Below, one piece after another: positions 17,178 to 24,982 of a stretch of 64,000 nucleotides of DNA (position 1 is its first letter; each line of letters starts with the position of its first letter). The stretch covers positions 1-64,000 of the forward strand of contig QZKB01000151.1 of the NCBI GenBank assembly GCA_003599415.1, written 5' to 3'. A program made the translations under genes and the position numbers. Below the pieces are notes generated by a model. The model saw only the letters and a program-made list of their open reading frames with translations, had not been told where the DNA came from and ran no database searches. The stretch is from Ignavibacteriales bacterium (lineage in GTDB: Bacteria; Bacteroidota; Ignavibacteria; Ignavibacteriales; SURF-24).

Positions 17178-18195
17178 ACTGCCCTCCTGTGTTTGCCAAC
17201 CCGAGTTTTTCTTCCCAGCCGTAAAGTTTGTTCATATTCTGAACAGCTTGTCCGGAAGCCCCTTTAATAAGATTATCTATTGCTGATGTTACAATAATTG
17301 TCTTTTCGTTTACCGAGATATTTATATCGCAGAAATTAGTGCCTACAACCCAGTTTAAATCCGGAGGGGTTGGTCTTAATCTTACAAAGAAAGAATCAGC
17401 GAACATTTCATCAAATGCTTTCTGAATCTTTTCTGCTTCAATTTTATTTTTTAAGTGAACAGAAGTTGTTGCATAAATTCCAACAGCTACCGGTAGCAAA
17501 TGAGTTGTAAAAGAAAATGGTGAATTGAATCCTGCTTTATTCAGTTCCTGCAATATTTCCGGTTGATGCCTGTGCTGGTTAACGTTGTATGCTCTTACGT
17601 TTCCATCCATTTCAGACATAAGCATATTTACCTTCGCAGATTTACCTGCGCCGCTTGTGCCGGAATAAGCTACAGTACTGACACTGAGAATCTCATCAGA
17701 GAAATAAGAGGCGACTGGTAAAAACGATAGTAACATTGCGGTTGGATAACAGCCGGGGTTAGCAATCAAATTATATCCTGCATAATTATTTTTTGATATA
17801 TCAGCAAGTCCATAAAGTTTTTTCTTAAGCAGGTAAGATGATGAATGGTTAAGCTTATACCATTTTGAATAAACATCTTCACTGTCCAGCCTGTAATCAC
17901 CGCCAAGGTCTATAACTTTTTTGCCCTGGGCAATAAGTAGTGGTACATAATTTAATGCTTCACCGTGAGGAAGAGCTATAAAATATAAATCATGTTCATA
18001 AGATAATTCTGATACTGATCCGATTTCATCATCCTGTATGATGTTTAATAAGTCAGGAAAAACAGATGATAATTTTTCTCCCGCTGTTGTATGACCGTAA
18101 ACTTTGATTTTTTCTATGTGAGGATGAGCCTTGCAAAACTGCAATAACTTTTTCCCCGTGTAGCCGCTCCCGCCGATAATGCCAATTGAAATCAT
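17161..18195 (-). CDS. argC: N-acetyl-gamma-glutamyl-phosphate reductase
   Basis: A 344-residue NADPH-dependent reductase. The Rossmann motif GIIGGSGYTGKKLL is at the N-terminus and the catalytic Cys149 lies in ANPGCYPTAMLLS; a conserved His-rich block HRHQPEI follows. It makes N-acetylglutamate semialdehyde. It is the first gene of the argCJBD run, with an SD (AAGGAAG) on the minus strand 6 nt before the ATG, so the promoter must lie in the repeat-bearing gap to its right. Confidence 0.95.
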   Translation of the reverse strand: MISIGIIGGSGYTGKKLLQFCKAHPHIEKIKVYGHTTAGEKLSSVFPDLLNIIQDDEIGSVSELSYEHDLYFIALPHGEALNYVPLLIAQGKKVIDLGGDYRLDSEDVYSKWYKLNHSSSYLLKKKLYGLADISKNNYAGYNLIANPGCYPTAMLLSFLPVASYFSDEILSVSTVAYSGTSGAGKSAKVNMLMSEMDGNVRAYNVNQHRHQPEILQELNKAGFNSPFSFTTHLLPVAVGIYATTSVHLKNKIEAEKIQKAFDEMFADSFFVRLRPTPPDLNWVVGTNFCDINISVNEKTIIVTSAIDNLIKGASGQAVQNMNKLYGWEEKLGLANTGGQYVSVY

Positions 18196-18462
18196 AATAA
18201 CTTCCTTTCCGAATAAAATTTTAAAAAATAAAAATGCTTATAAGTAGATATGTATTACCCCAAAAGGGGACGGCGCGGGCGTAAGCTGCTCAAACTTCTT
18301 AGAGAAGTTAAAGAGAAAGACTTGAAGTTAATATGTGAAAATTTGTTTTTCATACGCTCTAAAAATAATAAGAGCTAACAATCCCGTCAAGAATGTTTAT
18401 TCAGAAAAGTTAAATATTTGGAATAGATATGCTATTGAGTGCAATGATATGCAAAATCAGGC

Positions 18463-18510
18463 AGCCCCACCATCCGCTGGCAGCGGACTCCCCCAGTGGG
18501 AGGCTTTAAT
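18463..18510. repeat. GC-rich nested hairpin
   Basis: AGCCCCAC at 18463-18470 pairs imperfectly with GTGGGAGGCT (ends near 18505). Inside are the perfect palindrome CCGCTG-G-CAGCGG (18474-18486) and CTCCC / GGGAG. The GC content stands out from the surrounding AT-rich DNA. It resembles a REP-type element. Confidence 0.55.
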
Positions 18511-18603
18511 TTCAATCCTAAGTTGTCAAGCAAGAGCAGGGTTGATGTTGGAAGTTTTTCTTACTCCTACTCTTAATCTTACTCGCCGGGAAGAGTAAGA
18601 ACA

Positions 18604-18659
18604 AGAGTATGATTAAGGTTACCAGCTAAAAGCTGGAGCAAGACTAATCGTATTTATCC
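18604..18659. repeat. Displaced carB 3'-end copy 1 with flanking hairpin repeat
   Basis: On the minus strand the end of this segment codes ...KSLDKYD followed by TAG, against KSWDEYD-TAG at the true carB end. GGAGCAAGACTAATCGTATT (18635-18654) is identical over 20 bp to 19462-19481. The preceding GAGTATGATTAAG...TTACCAGC...AGCAAG (18606-18642) also recurs at 19407-19444. A stop in frame just upstream shows it is only a tail. Confidence 0.6.
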
Positions 18660-18746
18660 AGGCTTTTAAGTTATTTGTAAAAGAGGCTATTGGAAAAGGA
18701 TTTATTGGAATCGTATATTAAATGAGGATAATTCAGGAGATAATTT

Positions 18747-18953
18747 ATGCGACAGGTTCTTGTATATCCGGGTGAGGATCAATATTGGATAGCAGAATGC
18801 CCCAGTCTTCCCGGATGTATTAGTCAAGGTACAACAAGAGAAGAAGCAATTAAAAATATCCGGGAGGCTATTCAACTTTATATTGCAACTTTGGAAGAAG
18901 ACCATCTGGAAGTTCCACCCGAACGTTTTGAGGCAATGTTAGTAGCGGTATGA
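18747..18953 (+). CDS. HicB-family antitoxin-like protein (toxin partner truncated)
   Basis: A 68-residue HicB-type fold: VYPGEDQYWIAECPSLPGCISQGTTREEAIKNIREAIQLYI, the short antitoxin form without a DNA-binding tail. HicB neutralises HicA, an mRNA interferase. The HicA start overlaps the HicB stop by 4 nt (ATGA at 18950), but that frame keeps only the first 12 HicA residues. This module is therefore an orphan antitoxin left after a deletion. Confidence 0.8.
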   Translation: MRQVLVYPGEDQYWIAECPSLPGCISQGTTREEAIKNIREAIQLYIATLEEDHLEVPPERFEAMLVAV

Positions 18954-19003
18954 GTACTCTTCCGGGCATTTCCGGCAAGGATTTTTACGCATTCCTCACC
19001 TGA
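18950..19003 (+). pseudogene. hicA toxin remnant (plus-strand module)
   Basis: The frame starts MSTLPGISGKDF, a typical HicA N-terminus (LPGISGKE), then breaks into YAFLT and a stop. The missing part would hold the second half of the dsRBD-like fold and the catalytic His (GSHV). The break falls at AAGGATTTTT, where the opposite hicA remnant also ends, so the two genes seem to have been fused head to head by a deletion. Confidence 0.65.
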
Positions 19004-19018
19004 AATTATTTTAAGCAC
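18977..19018 (-). pseudogene. hicA toxin remnant (minus-strand module)
   Basis: From a GTG at 19016-19018 the minus strand reads VLKIISGEECVKIL, a HicA N-terminus of the ISGEECVKIL type, then runs into unrelated sequence that is the antisense of the other module. The start overlaps the end of the minus-strand hicB gene by 8 nt. The His-containing catalytic part is gone. Confidence 0.6.
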
Positions 19019-19217
19019 TTCGAGCAGCCTCGAAAGTAGTAAGAATCGGTCTATTAAATTGATTCCGGGGAAATTCTTCAAGATATAATTCTGTTGCCTC
19101 TTTAAGATTTTCAATCGCTTCTTCAATTGATTTTCCCTGACTAACAGTTCTTACTTCCGGGCGTTTGGCCACAAACATGTCTTCTTCTTTAAAAATAATT
19201 GCTGTCAAGGTTTTCAT
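19011..19217 (-). CDS. HicB-family antitoxin-like protein (toxin partner truncated)
   Basis: A 68-residue HicB-type protein (TAIIFKEEDMFVAKRPEVRTVSQGKSIEEAIENLKEATELYLEEF). It is a different subfamily from the plus-strand copy and faces it. A degraded hicA start overlaps its 3' end. Like its neighbour it appears to be an orphan antitoxin. An SD is not obvious. Confidence 0.75.
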   Translation of the reverse strand: MKTLTAIIFKEEDMFVAKRPEVRTVSQGKSIEEAIENLKEATELYLEEFPRNQFNRPILTTFEAARSA

Positions 19218-19355
19218 AAAAGACTCTTATTGTTACCTATCTTTGATTACAAAATAGTTATTTGACCTTTTCTTTGCAATATTAAAACCGGTTGTAAGGG
19301 GAATGATTAATGATTTGTGTAAAACCATTAACTACAAATTTGCTGAAAAGGTCTT

Positions 19356-19444
19356 CTTGCTCCAGCTTGCAGCTGGTAAACTTTCTTTAATCTTATTCTC
19401 AGAGAAGAGTATGATTAAGTTTACCAGCCTAAAGCTGCAGCAAG
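19356..19444. repeat. Long imperfect inverted repeat (fold-back element)
   Basis: The left arm (19356-19400, CTTGCTCCAGCTT...GCTGGTAAACTT...TTATTCTC) pairs with the right arm (19404-19444, GAAGAGTATGATTAAG...TTTACCAGCC...GCTGCAGCAAG). Only the right arm has a second copy, at 18606-18642. It lies directly beside the displaced carB tail. Confidence 0.6.
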
Positions 19445-19469
19445 TTTAACAGACTTAGTCCGGAGCAAG

Positions 19470-19485
19470 ACTAATCGTATTCGTC
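19470..19485. repeat. Displaced carB 3'-end copy 2 (candidate attachment site)
   Basis: ACTAATCGTATTCGTC is identical to the last 16 bp around the carB stop (26835-26850), in the same orientation. Beyond the identity the minus-strand frame still resembles CarB: SHTLQNKNHDEYD-TAG against AKTLQIKSWDEYD-TAG. It therefore looks like a true CarB tail cut off from its gene, not a chance repeat. Confidence 0.65.
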
Positions 19486-19846
19486 ATGGTTTTTATTTTG
19501 TAAAGTATGGCTTACTATACTTGAAAAGAAATTTAGGTTTATATAGATTGCCGGAAAAAAATTGCGCTCATTTGTTTTTACAAGATATAGTTAAAGCAAA
19601 ACAGACACTTAATAAAAGTGTATATGAAAAACTTTGAGTTTTGAAAATATTAAAATACCTATAGCGCTTTTAAGAACAGCCGGGGTACAGAAAGTAAATA
19701 TACTGAATAGAGGATTTGCTACAAGAAGACAGAAGAAAAGATAAAACAATATACAGTACAATTACAAAACCGTATATATACTAAATGAAAAAACCGACGC
19801 TTAAGCAAATAATGATAAATTTATGAATTAATTTTTAAAACTAACT

Positions 19847-22642
19847 ATGTTAAATCAAAATCCGGAACAAATAGCAAGAGATAATATTGATAGACAACTA
19901 GTTGCCTGTGGTTGGCTAGTTCAGTCTAAATCAAAAATTAATTTGAGTGCAGGTATTGGCATAGCTGTTCGTGAATACAGCACTGAAGTTGGACCTGCTG
20001 ACTATGTGCTGTTTGTTGATGGAAAACCCGTTGGTATTATAGAAGCAAAGCGTGAAGAAGAAGGACATAAACTAACTGTGCATGAAGACCAGGCAGAAGA
20101 TTATGCAACTGCAAAGCTTAAATACCTGAACAATGAAAAACTTCCATTTATGTATTTGAGCACAGGAGAAGTAACTACTTTAACCGATTTCAGAGACCCA
20201 AAACCACGAGGTAGAAATGTATTCACTTTTCACAGACCCGAAACATTAAGAACCTGGCTAAAGAAAACTAAATCGGTTCGGGCTGCTTTGCAAGACTTAC
20301 ATAATTTGCCGGAAGAAGGTTTGCGAGACTGCCAGATTAAAGCTATTAATAACCTTGAAAAATCTTTCAGACATAACAAACCAAGAGCTTTAATACAAAT
20401 GGCGACCGGTTCGGGAAAAACCTTCACCGCCATAACTTCAGTATATCGTCTGTTAAAACTGAAAGACGATAACAACAACAATGTAGTAAGACGCATTCTC
20501 TTTTTAGTGGACACGAAAAACCTTGGTGAACAGGCAGAACAGGAATTTATGAGTTACCTGCCAAATGACGACAATCGAAAGTTTACTGAACTCTACGGAG
20601 TTCATAGAATGAAATCAAAACATATTCCTGACGACAACCACGTTTATATAAGCACTATTCAACGCTTGTATGCCGTTTTGAAAGGACAAGATCTTGATGA
20701 AAGTGCCGAAGAAGAAAACCCTAATGAAAAGTGGCAGCCTAAAGAAGTGCCGCCTGTTGAATACAATGAAAAATTACCAATTGAGTTTTTCGATTTCATT
20801 GTTATTGATGAATGCCATAGGAGCATTTACAACTTATGGATGCAGGTACTTGATTATTTCGATGCTTTTCAAGTTGGTTTGACGGCAACACCTGATGCCC
20901 GGACCTTTGCTTATTTCAAGCAAAATATTGTTTCTGAATATTCTCATGAAATGGCAGTTGCAGATGGGGTAAATGTAGGTTATGATGTGTATTTGATAAA
21001 TACTAGAATAACCCAAAAAGGGGCTACGCTTTGGAAAGGCGAATATGTAGAACACCGCGAAAGGTTGAGCCGAAAAAAACGATTGGAATTGCAGGACGAA
21101 GATGAGGCTTACTCTGCACAGCAATTGGATAAGGATATTGTTAATCCAAATCAAATACGTTTGATAATTCGTACGTTCAAAGAACATTTGCATTTAATGT
21201 TTCCTGACCGCTACGACAAAGACGGCAATTTTGAAGTACCCAAAACCTTGATTTTCGCAAAGACTGACAGTCACGCTGACGATATTATTCAAATTGTACG
21301 GGAAGAGTTTAATGAAGAAAACCGCTTTTGTAAGAAAGTGACTTACAAAGCCAGTGAAGATCCCAAATCGGTTTTGGCACAATTCCGAAACGATTACCAT
21401 CCTCGCATTGCTGTTACAGTTGATATGATTGCTACCGGAACCGATGTGAAACCGTTGGAATGTTTGCTTTTCATGCGTGATGTGAAAAGCCGGAACTATT
21501 TTGAGCAAATGAAAGGTAGAGGTACAAGGGTAATTAATTTTGATGATTTGAAGAAGGTTACTCCAACTGCAAAAATTACCAAGGACCATTTTGTAATTGT
21601 TGATGCCATTGGAGTAACAAAGAGTTTAAAAACCGACAGCCGGCCATTAGAGAAAAAGCCAGGTGTGCCTTTAAAAGATTTGTTAGGTGCTGTTGCTGTG
21701 GGTGCAAGAGATGAAGATTTGTTTACTTCACTGGCAAACCGCCTTACACGATTGGACAAACAGATTACCGAAAAGGAGAAAAAGCAATTCATAGAAAAAT
21801 CCGGTGGTGTTACACTTTCTGCTGTTGTAAAAGATTTGTTGAATGCTTATAACCCCGATACTGTTGAAGCCATTGAACAAAAAGTGAGGGATGAAAAACA
21901 AGGCGAAGCACCTGTGGTAATTCAAGCTGCAATTAACAAGCAATTAGAAGAACTGCGAAACAATGCCGCCATGGTTTTTACCGGCGAACTGAATGAATAT
22001 ATTGAAAATGTCCGCAAGGCTCACGAACAAAAAATTGATAATCTTAACCCCGATGAACTTGTAAATGTAGGTTGGGATAAAGACAATAAAGACAAAGCAA
22101 ACGAAACTATTAACGCTTTTAAGGAATGGATTGAAAGCCATAAAGATGAAATTATTGCTTTGCAGATTTTTTACGGACAACCTTACCGCAGGCGTGAACT
22201 TACTTTTACAATGGTTAAAGATCTGGTGGAAAAAATTATACAGGAAAAACCCACACTTGCACCAATAAGCGTATGGCGCGCTTACGAGCAATTAGAAAAC
22301 GTAAATGGGCAACCCAAAAACGAAATGGTGGCTTTGGTATCACTCATTCGCAAAGTGGCGGGCATTGATACTGCCTTAACGCCTTATGATAAAACGGTAG
22401 ATAAAAACTTTGCTGATTGGGTTTGGAAAAAACAACAAGGCGCATCCTTTAAGTTTACCAAAGAGCAAATGGATTGGCTGTATATGCTGAAAGAACAAAT
22501 TGCCACTTCGGTGCACGTTGAAACAGACGATTTGGATTACACACCTTTTGATGCCAAGGGTGGACGCGGTAAAATGTGGCAACTATTTGGCGATGAAATG
22601 GAAACGATTATTAGCGAACTAAATGAAGCGCTGGCAGCGTAA
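19847..22642 (+). CDS. hsdR: Type I restriction enzyme, R (restriction/translocase) subunit
   Basis: A 931-residue HsdR. The N-terminal nuclease shows D52 and E66-x-K68 of the PD-(D/E)xK site (GPADYVLFVDGKPVGIIEAKRE). The SF2 motor has Walker A QMATGSGKT (K191), DECH at 321-324, LTATP and a motif VI-like QMKGRGTRVI. The C-terminal part is of the EcoEI/EcoR124 type and contacts the methylase. It cuts unmethylated foreign DNA after translocation. The stop overlaps the hsdS start by 1 nt (TAATG). No frame damage is seen. Confidence 0.95.
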   Translation: MLNQNPEQIARDNIDRQLVACGWLVQSKSKINLSAGIGIAVREYSTEVGPADYVLFVDGKPVGIIEAKREEEGHKLTVHEDQAEDYATAKLKYLNNEKLPFMYLSTGEVTTLTDFRDPKPRGRNVFTFHRPETLRTWLKKTKSVRAALQDLHNLPEEGLRDCQIKAINNLEKSFRHNKPRALIQMATGSGKTFTAITSVYRLLKLKDDNNNNVVRRILFLVDTKNLGEQAEQEFMSYLPNDDNRKFTELYGVHRMKSKHIPDDNHVYISTIQRLYAVLKGQDLDESAEEENPNEKWQPKEVPPVEYNEKLPIEFFDFIVIDECHRSIYNLWMQVLDYFDAFQVGLTATPDARTFAYFKQNIVSEYSHEMAVADGVNVGYDVYLINTRITQKGATLWKGEYVEHRERLSRKKRLELQDEDEAYSAQQLDKDIVNPNQIRLIIRTFKEHLHLMFPDRYDKDGNFEVPKTLIFAKTDSHADDIIQIVREEFNEENRFCKKVTYKASEDPKSVLAQFRNDYHPRIAVTVDMIATGTDVKPLECLLFMRDVKSRNYFEQMKGRGTRVINFDDLKKVTPTAKITKDHFVIVDAIGVTKSLKTDSRPLEKKPGVPLKDLLGAVAVGARDEDLFTSLANRLTRLDKQITEKEKKQFIEKSGGVTLSAVVKDLLNAYNPDTVEAIEQKVRDEKQGEAPVVIQAAINKQLEELRNNAAMVFTGELNEYIENVRKAHEQKIDNLNPDELVNVGWDKDNKDKANETINAFKEWIESHKDEIIALQIFYGQPYRRRELTFTMVKDLVEKIIQEKPTLAPISVWRAYEQLENVNGQPKNEMVALVSLIRKVAGIDTALTPYDKTVDKNFADWVWKKQQGASFKFTKEQMDWLYMLKEQIATSVHVETDDLDYTPFDAKGGRGKMWQLFGDEMETIISELNEALAA

Positions 22643-24252
22643 TGGGTGAAGGAAGAGAAATACCAGATAGCTGGATAATTTGCCCAATACAAGAAATTGG
22701 AAGTATTCAAACAGGAACAACACCATCTAAATCAAATCTTGCTTTTTATTCGAAAGATTATCCCTTTTATAAACCAACGGACTTAGAGGCAGGAATAAAT
22801 GTCAATACTTCTACAGATGGCCTTTCTGACCTTGGGATAAAGGAGGCGAGATATGTAGTCGAAAATTCTACACTTGTAACTTGTATTGGTGCTACAATTG
22901 GTAAAACTGGGCTAATTCGAAGAGGAGGAGGATTTAATCAGCAAATAAATTCTATCACACCATACAGTTTAATCAATCCTAAATACATTTATTTTCAAGC
23001 AATCAGTCATAATTTCCAAAGTCAAATATTTAAGAACGCATCTGCGACTACACTTCCAATATTAAATAAAGGAAGATTTGAAATTCTTGAAATGGCTATT
23101 GCTCCTCTTCCCGAGCAGCACCGCATTGTAGCTAAAATAGAAGAGTTGTTCAGCAGTTTGGATAAAGGCATAGAGAGCCTGAAGACGGCACAGCAACAAT
23201 TGGAAATTTATCGTCAGGCAGTTTTAGGTAAAGCCTTTGAAGGTGCATTTACTACCAATTGGAGAAAAGAACATCCTAATGCAGATGCTAACAAAGAATT
23301 TGAAACCATAAAAGAATTAAGAGAAGAACTTTATAAACAGAAAATTGAAGAATGGACTTTGGCTTGTGAGCAAGCAAAAGTTAAAGGTACAAAGAAACCT
23401 GCCAAACCTAAAAAGCCATACGCTGGAGAAACTGTTACAGAAGAAGAACGAGCAAATTTTGATGTGATTGATAAATCTTGGGCTTTAGTTCGCTTCATTG
23501 ATTTGATAAAATATGAAGAAGACGCTATTAAACGAGGTCCTTTCGGTAGTGCAATAAAGAAATCGTTTTTTGTTCCATCTGGTTACAAAGTTTACGAACA
23601 GCAAAATGCAATTAGTGATGATGCCACTTTAGGCAAATATTACATCAGCGATGAAAAGTATCAGGAATTAATTGGTTTTAGTATTAAGCCTGGAGAGTAC
23701 ATTGTAAGTTGCTCTGGCACGATTGGAAGAATTTCCAAACTCCCTGAAAATTGTGAACCGGGCGTTATTAATCAAGCGTTAATGAAGATCAGATTAGACG
23801 AAGAGTTATTGTCTTCAAAATACTTTTTGTATTTGTTTCGTTCCGAAGTATTTCAAAGAAGAATTTTAACCGGAAGCAGAGGTACAGGAATGCAAAACCT
23901 TGCCGGAATTGATGAAATAAAACAACTTATCATTGCTTTGCCACCAAAAGCAGAGCAAGAAGCAATTGTTTTGGATATCGAAAGCCGCCTATCCGTTTGC
24001 GACAAGATAGAAGAAAGCATCAGTACAAGTTTATTGCAAGCAGAAGTCTTACGACAAAGTATTTTAAAAAAAGCATTTGAAGGTAAATTAGTAGAGCAGG
24101 ACGCGAATGATGAACCTGCCAGCAAGTTGTTGGAACGTATAAAATCTGAAAAAGAAAAAATAGCTGCAGAGCAGCGAAATGTTAATAACAAAAAGAATTC
24201 AAAAACCATTATAGCCCCATCGGGGCGATACAAAAACAATAACCATGGCTAA
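22642..24252 (+). CDS. hsdS: Type I restriction-modification system, S (specificity) subunit
   Basis: A 536-residue HsdS with two target-recognition domains (about residues 1-155 and 275-450), each followed by a conserved coil: LPEQHRIVAKIEELFSSLDKG... and LPPKAEQEAIVLDIESRL..., with KAFEGxx after each. Half-sites cannot be predicted by eye. The linker between the halves is long and Lys/Glu-rich (about 195-265). The last 14 residues (IIAPSGRYKNNNHG) come from the transposable element that begins here; the original tail sequence reappears after the element at 24883-24970. The end overlaps the transposase start by 8 nt. Confidence 0.93.
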   Translation: MGEGREIPDSWIICPIQEIGSIQTGTTPSKSNLAFYSKDYPFYKPTDLEAGINVNTSTDGLSDLGIKEARYVVENSTLVTCIGATIGKTGLIRRGGGFNQQINSITPYSLINPKYIYFQAISHNFQSQIFKNASATTLPILNKGRFEILEMAIAPLPEQHRIVAKIEELFSSLDKGIESLKTAQQQLEIYRQAVLGKAFEGAFTTNWRKEHPNADANKEFETIKELREELYKQKIEEWTLACEQAKVKGTKKPAKPKKPYAGETVTEEERANFDVIDKSWALVRFIDLIKYEEDAIKRGPFGSAIKKSFFVPSGYKVYEQQNAISDDATLGKYYISDEKYQELIGFSIKPGEYIVSCSGTIGRISKLPENCEPGVINQALMKIRLDEELLSSKYFLYLFRSEVFQRRILTGSRGTGMQNLAGIDEIKQLIIALPPKAEQEAIVLDIESRLSVCDKIEESISTSLLQAEVLRQSILKKAFEGKLVEQDANDEPASKLLERIKSEKEKIAAEQRNVNNKKNSKTIIAPSGRYKNNNHG

Positions 24253-24742
24253 TACCTATACCCAATTATACGTGCACGTTGTTTTTGCCGTAAAGGGCAG
24301 GGCCAATCTCATTTCACCAAAATGGAAGGAGAAATTATACCAATACATCACCGGCATCATTACCAACAAAAACCAGAAATTAATGATTATCAACGGAGTG
24401 CCCGACCATCTGCATCTGCTAATTGGATTAAAGCCTGACTGCAATTTATCCGATTTAGTACGTGATATCAAATCAAATTCATCAAAATGGATTAATGAAA
24501 ACAGATTGGTTGCGGGCAAATTTGAATGGCAAAATGGTTTCGGGGCTTTTACAATAGGTCAATCACAAATTAAAACGGTTGTCAATTATATTCTAAATCA
24601 GGAGGAGCATCATCGTAAGAAAACATTTAAAGAGGAATACATCGAATTTTTGAATGCTTATCAAATTGATTTCAAACCCGATTATATTTTCGATGATTAT
24701 GGTGCCGCTCCTACGGAGCTAAATAAAAATAACAATGAATAA
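24245..24742 (+). CDS. IS200/IS605-like Y1 transposase (REP-associated type)
   Basis: A 165-residue HUH single-strand transposase. The HUH motif is HLH in GVPDHLHLLIGL, and the catalytic Tyr lies in KTVVNYILNQEEHH. The N-terminus YTQLYVHVVFAVK is typical. It is full length with no frameshift. No TnpB or guide-RNA partner follows, so it belongs to the TnpA-only group. It sits inside the hsd operon in the same direction, between short palindromes it may act on. Confidence 0.9.
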   Translation: MANTYTQLYVHVVFAVKGRANLISPKWKEKLYQYITGIITNKNQKLMIINGVPDHLHLLIGLKPDCNLSDLVRDIKSNSSKWINENRLVAGKFEWQNGFGAFTIGQSQIKTVVNYILNQEEHHRKKTFKEEYIEFLNAYQIDFKPDYIFDDYGAAPTELNKNNNE

Positions 24743-24884
24743 TGCTATTAACATTACACTCCTACGGAGCTAATGACAACAATGATGGATTTATTAATAA
24801 CATTCCGCTCCTTCAGGGCTAAAACAACAACAAAGATTAATAATTCTATTAACCTGTCACTCTTGCGGAACTTAATCGCAATGG
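24704..24884. repeat. Four imperfect tandem units each headed by a small palindrome
   Basis: Units begin near 24704, 24757, 24805 and 24858, about 48-53 bp apart. The heads are GCTCCTACGGAGC (24707-24719), CTCCTACGGAG (24759-24769), GCTCCTTCAGGGC (24807-24819) and the decayed CTCTTGCGGAAC. Each is followed by TAA and an A/T-rich spacer with AACAA and TATTAA. The first unit forms the end of the transposase gene. Confidence 0.65.
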
Positions 24885-24970
24885 AACAATTAGCTGCAGA
24901 GCAGCGAAAAGTTAATAAGAAAAAAAAGACCCGAAATCAAAACCAAGTCCTTAGGAGCGAAACAGAATAA
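24883..24970 (+). pseudogene. Duplicated 3' end of hsdS
   Basis: EQLAAEQRKVNKKKKTRNQNQ... repeats the HsdS tail KEKIAAEQRNVNNKKNSKT. TAGCTGCAGAGCAGCGAAA is identical at 24161-24179 and 24891-24909. This copy probably is the original end of hsdS, cut off by the element; it reads through to a stop 13 nt before hsdM. An ATG at 24882 could let it be translated as a 29-residue peptide. Confidence 0.6.
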
Positions 24971-24982
24971 AGGATAAACGAT

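Larger units (their letters stand above)
18196..18746. other. Gene-poor gap upstream of argC with hairpins and a displaced carB tail
   Basis: About 550 bp without a convincing gene. It holds the argC promoter region (AT-rich, near 18200-18260), a GC-rich nested hairpin (18463-18510), a run of repeated CTTACTC / GAGTAAG-like inverted sequence around 18560-18600, and one arm of the repeat ending in a carB-tail-like sequence (18604-18659). The rest shows nothing I can name. Confidence 0.6.
19218..19846. other. Gap upstream of hsdR with an inverted repeat and a displaced carB tail
   Basis: About 630 bp without a gene. It contains the 19356-19444 inverted repeat and the carB-tail-like sequence at 19470-19485. 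From about 19500 to 19846 the DNA is AT-rich and must hold the hsdR promoter; I see no clear motif and no strong SD before hsdR. Confidence 0.6.
24205..24884 (+). mobile_element. IS200/REP-type element inserted at the 3' end of hsdS
   Basis: The segment between the two copies of the hsdS tail contains a left palindrome GCCCCATCGGGGC (24214-24226), one Y1 transposase gene and a right set of palindromic units (24704-24884). Such small subterminal hairpins are the substrates of IS200/IS605-type and REP-associated transposases. Exact ends cannot be fixed by eye. Confidence 0.55.

Noticed and set aside
18196-18260. Possible ARG boxes ahead of argC, and also near 13361-13440 and 13932-13990
   Set aside because: Only loose matches such as TATTTATGTATTAATA or TAAAATTTTATTC in very AT-rich DNA; not better than chance by eye.
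18335-18598. An 87-codon plus-strand open frame in the argC upstream gap
   Set aside because: It crosses GC-rich palindromes, has no SD and an unlikely composition; it looks like chance.
24773-24970. A 65-codon open frame between the transposase and hsdM
   Set aside because: Its first half is palindromic repeat DNA; only the last 29 codons are meaningful, as a duplicated hsdS tail.
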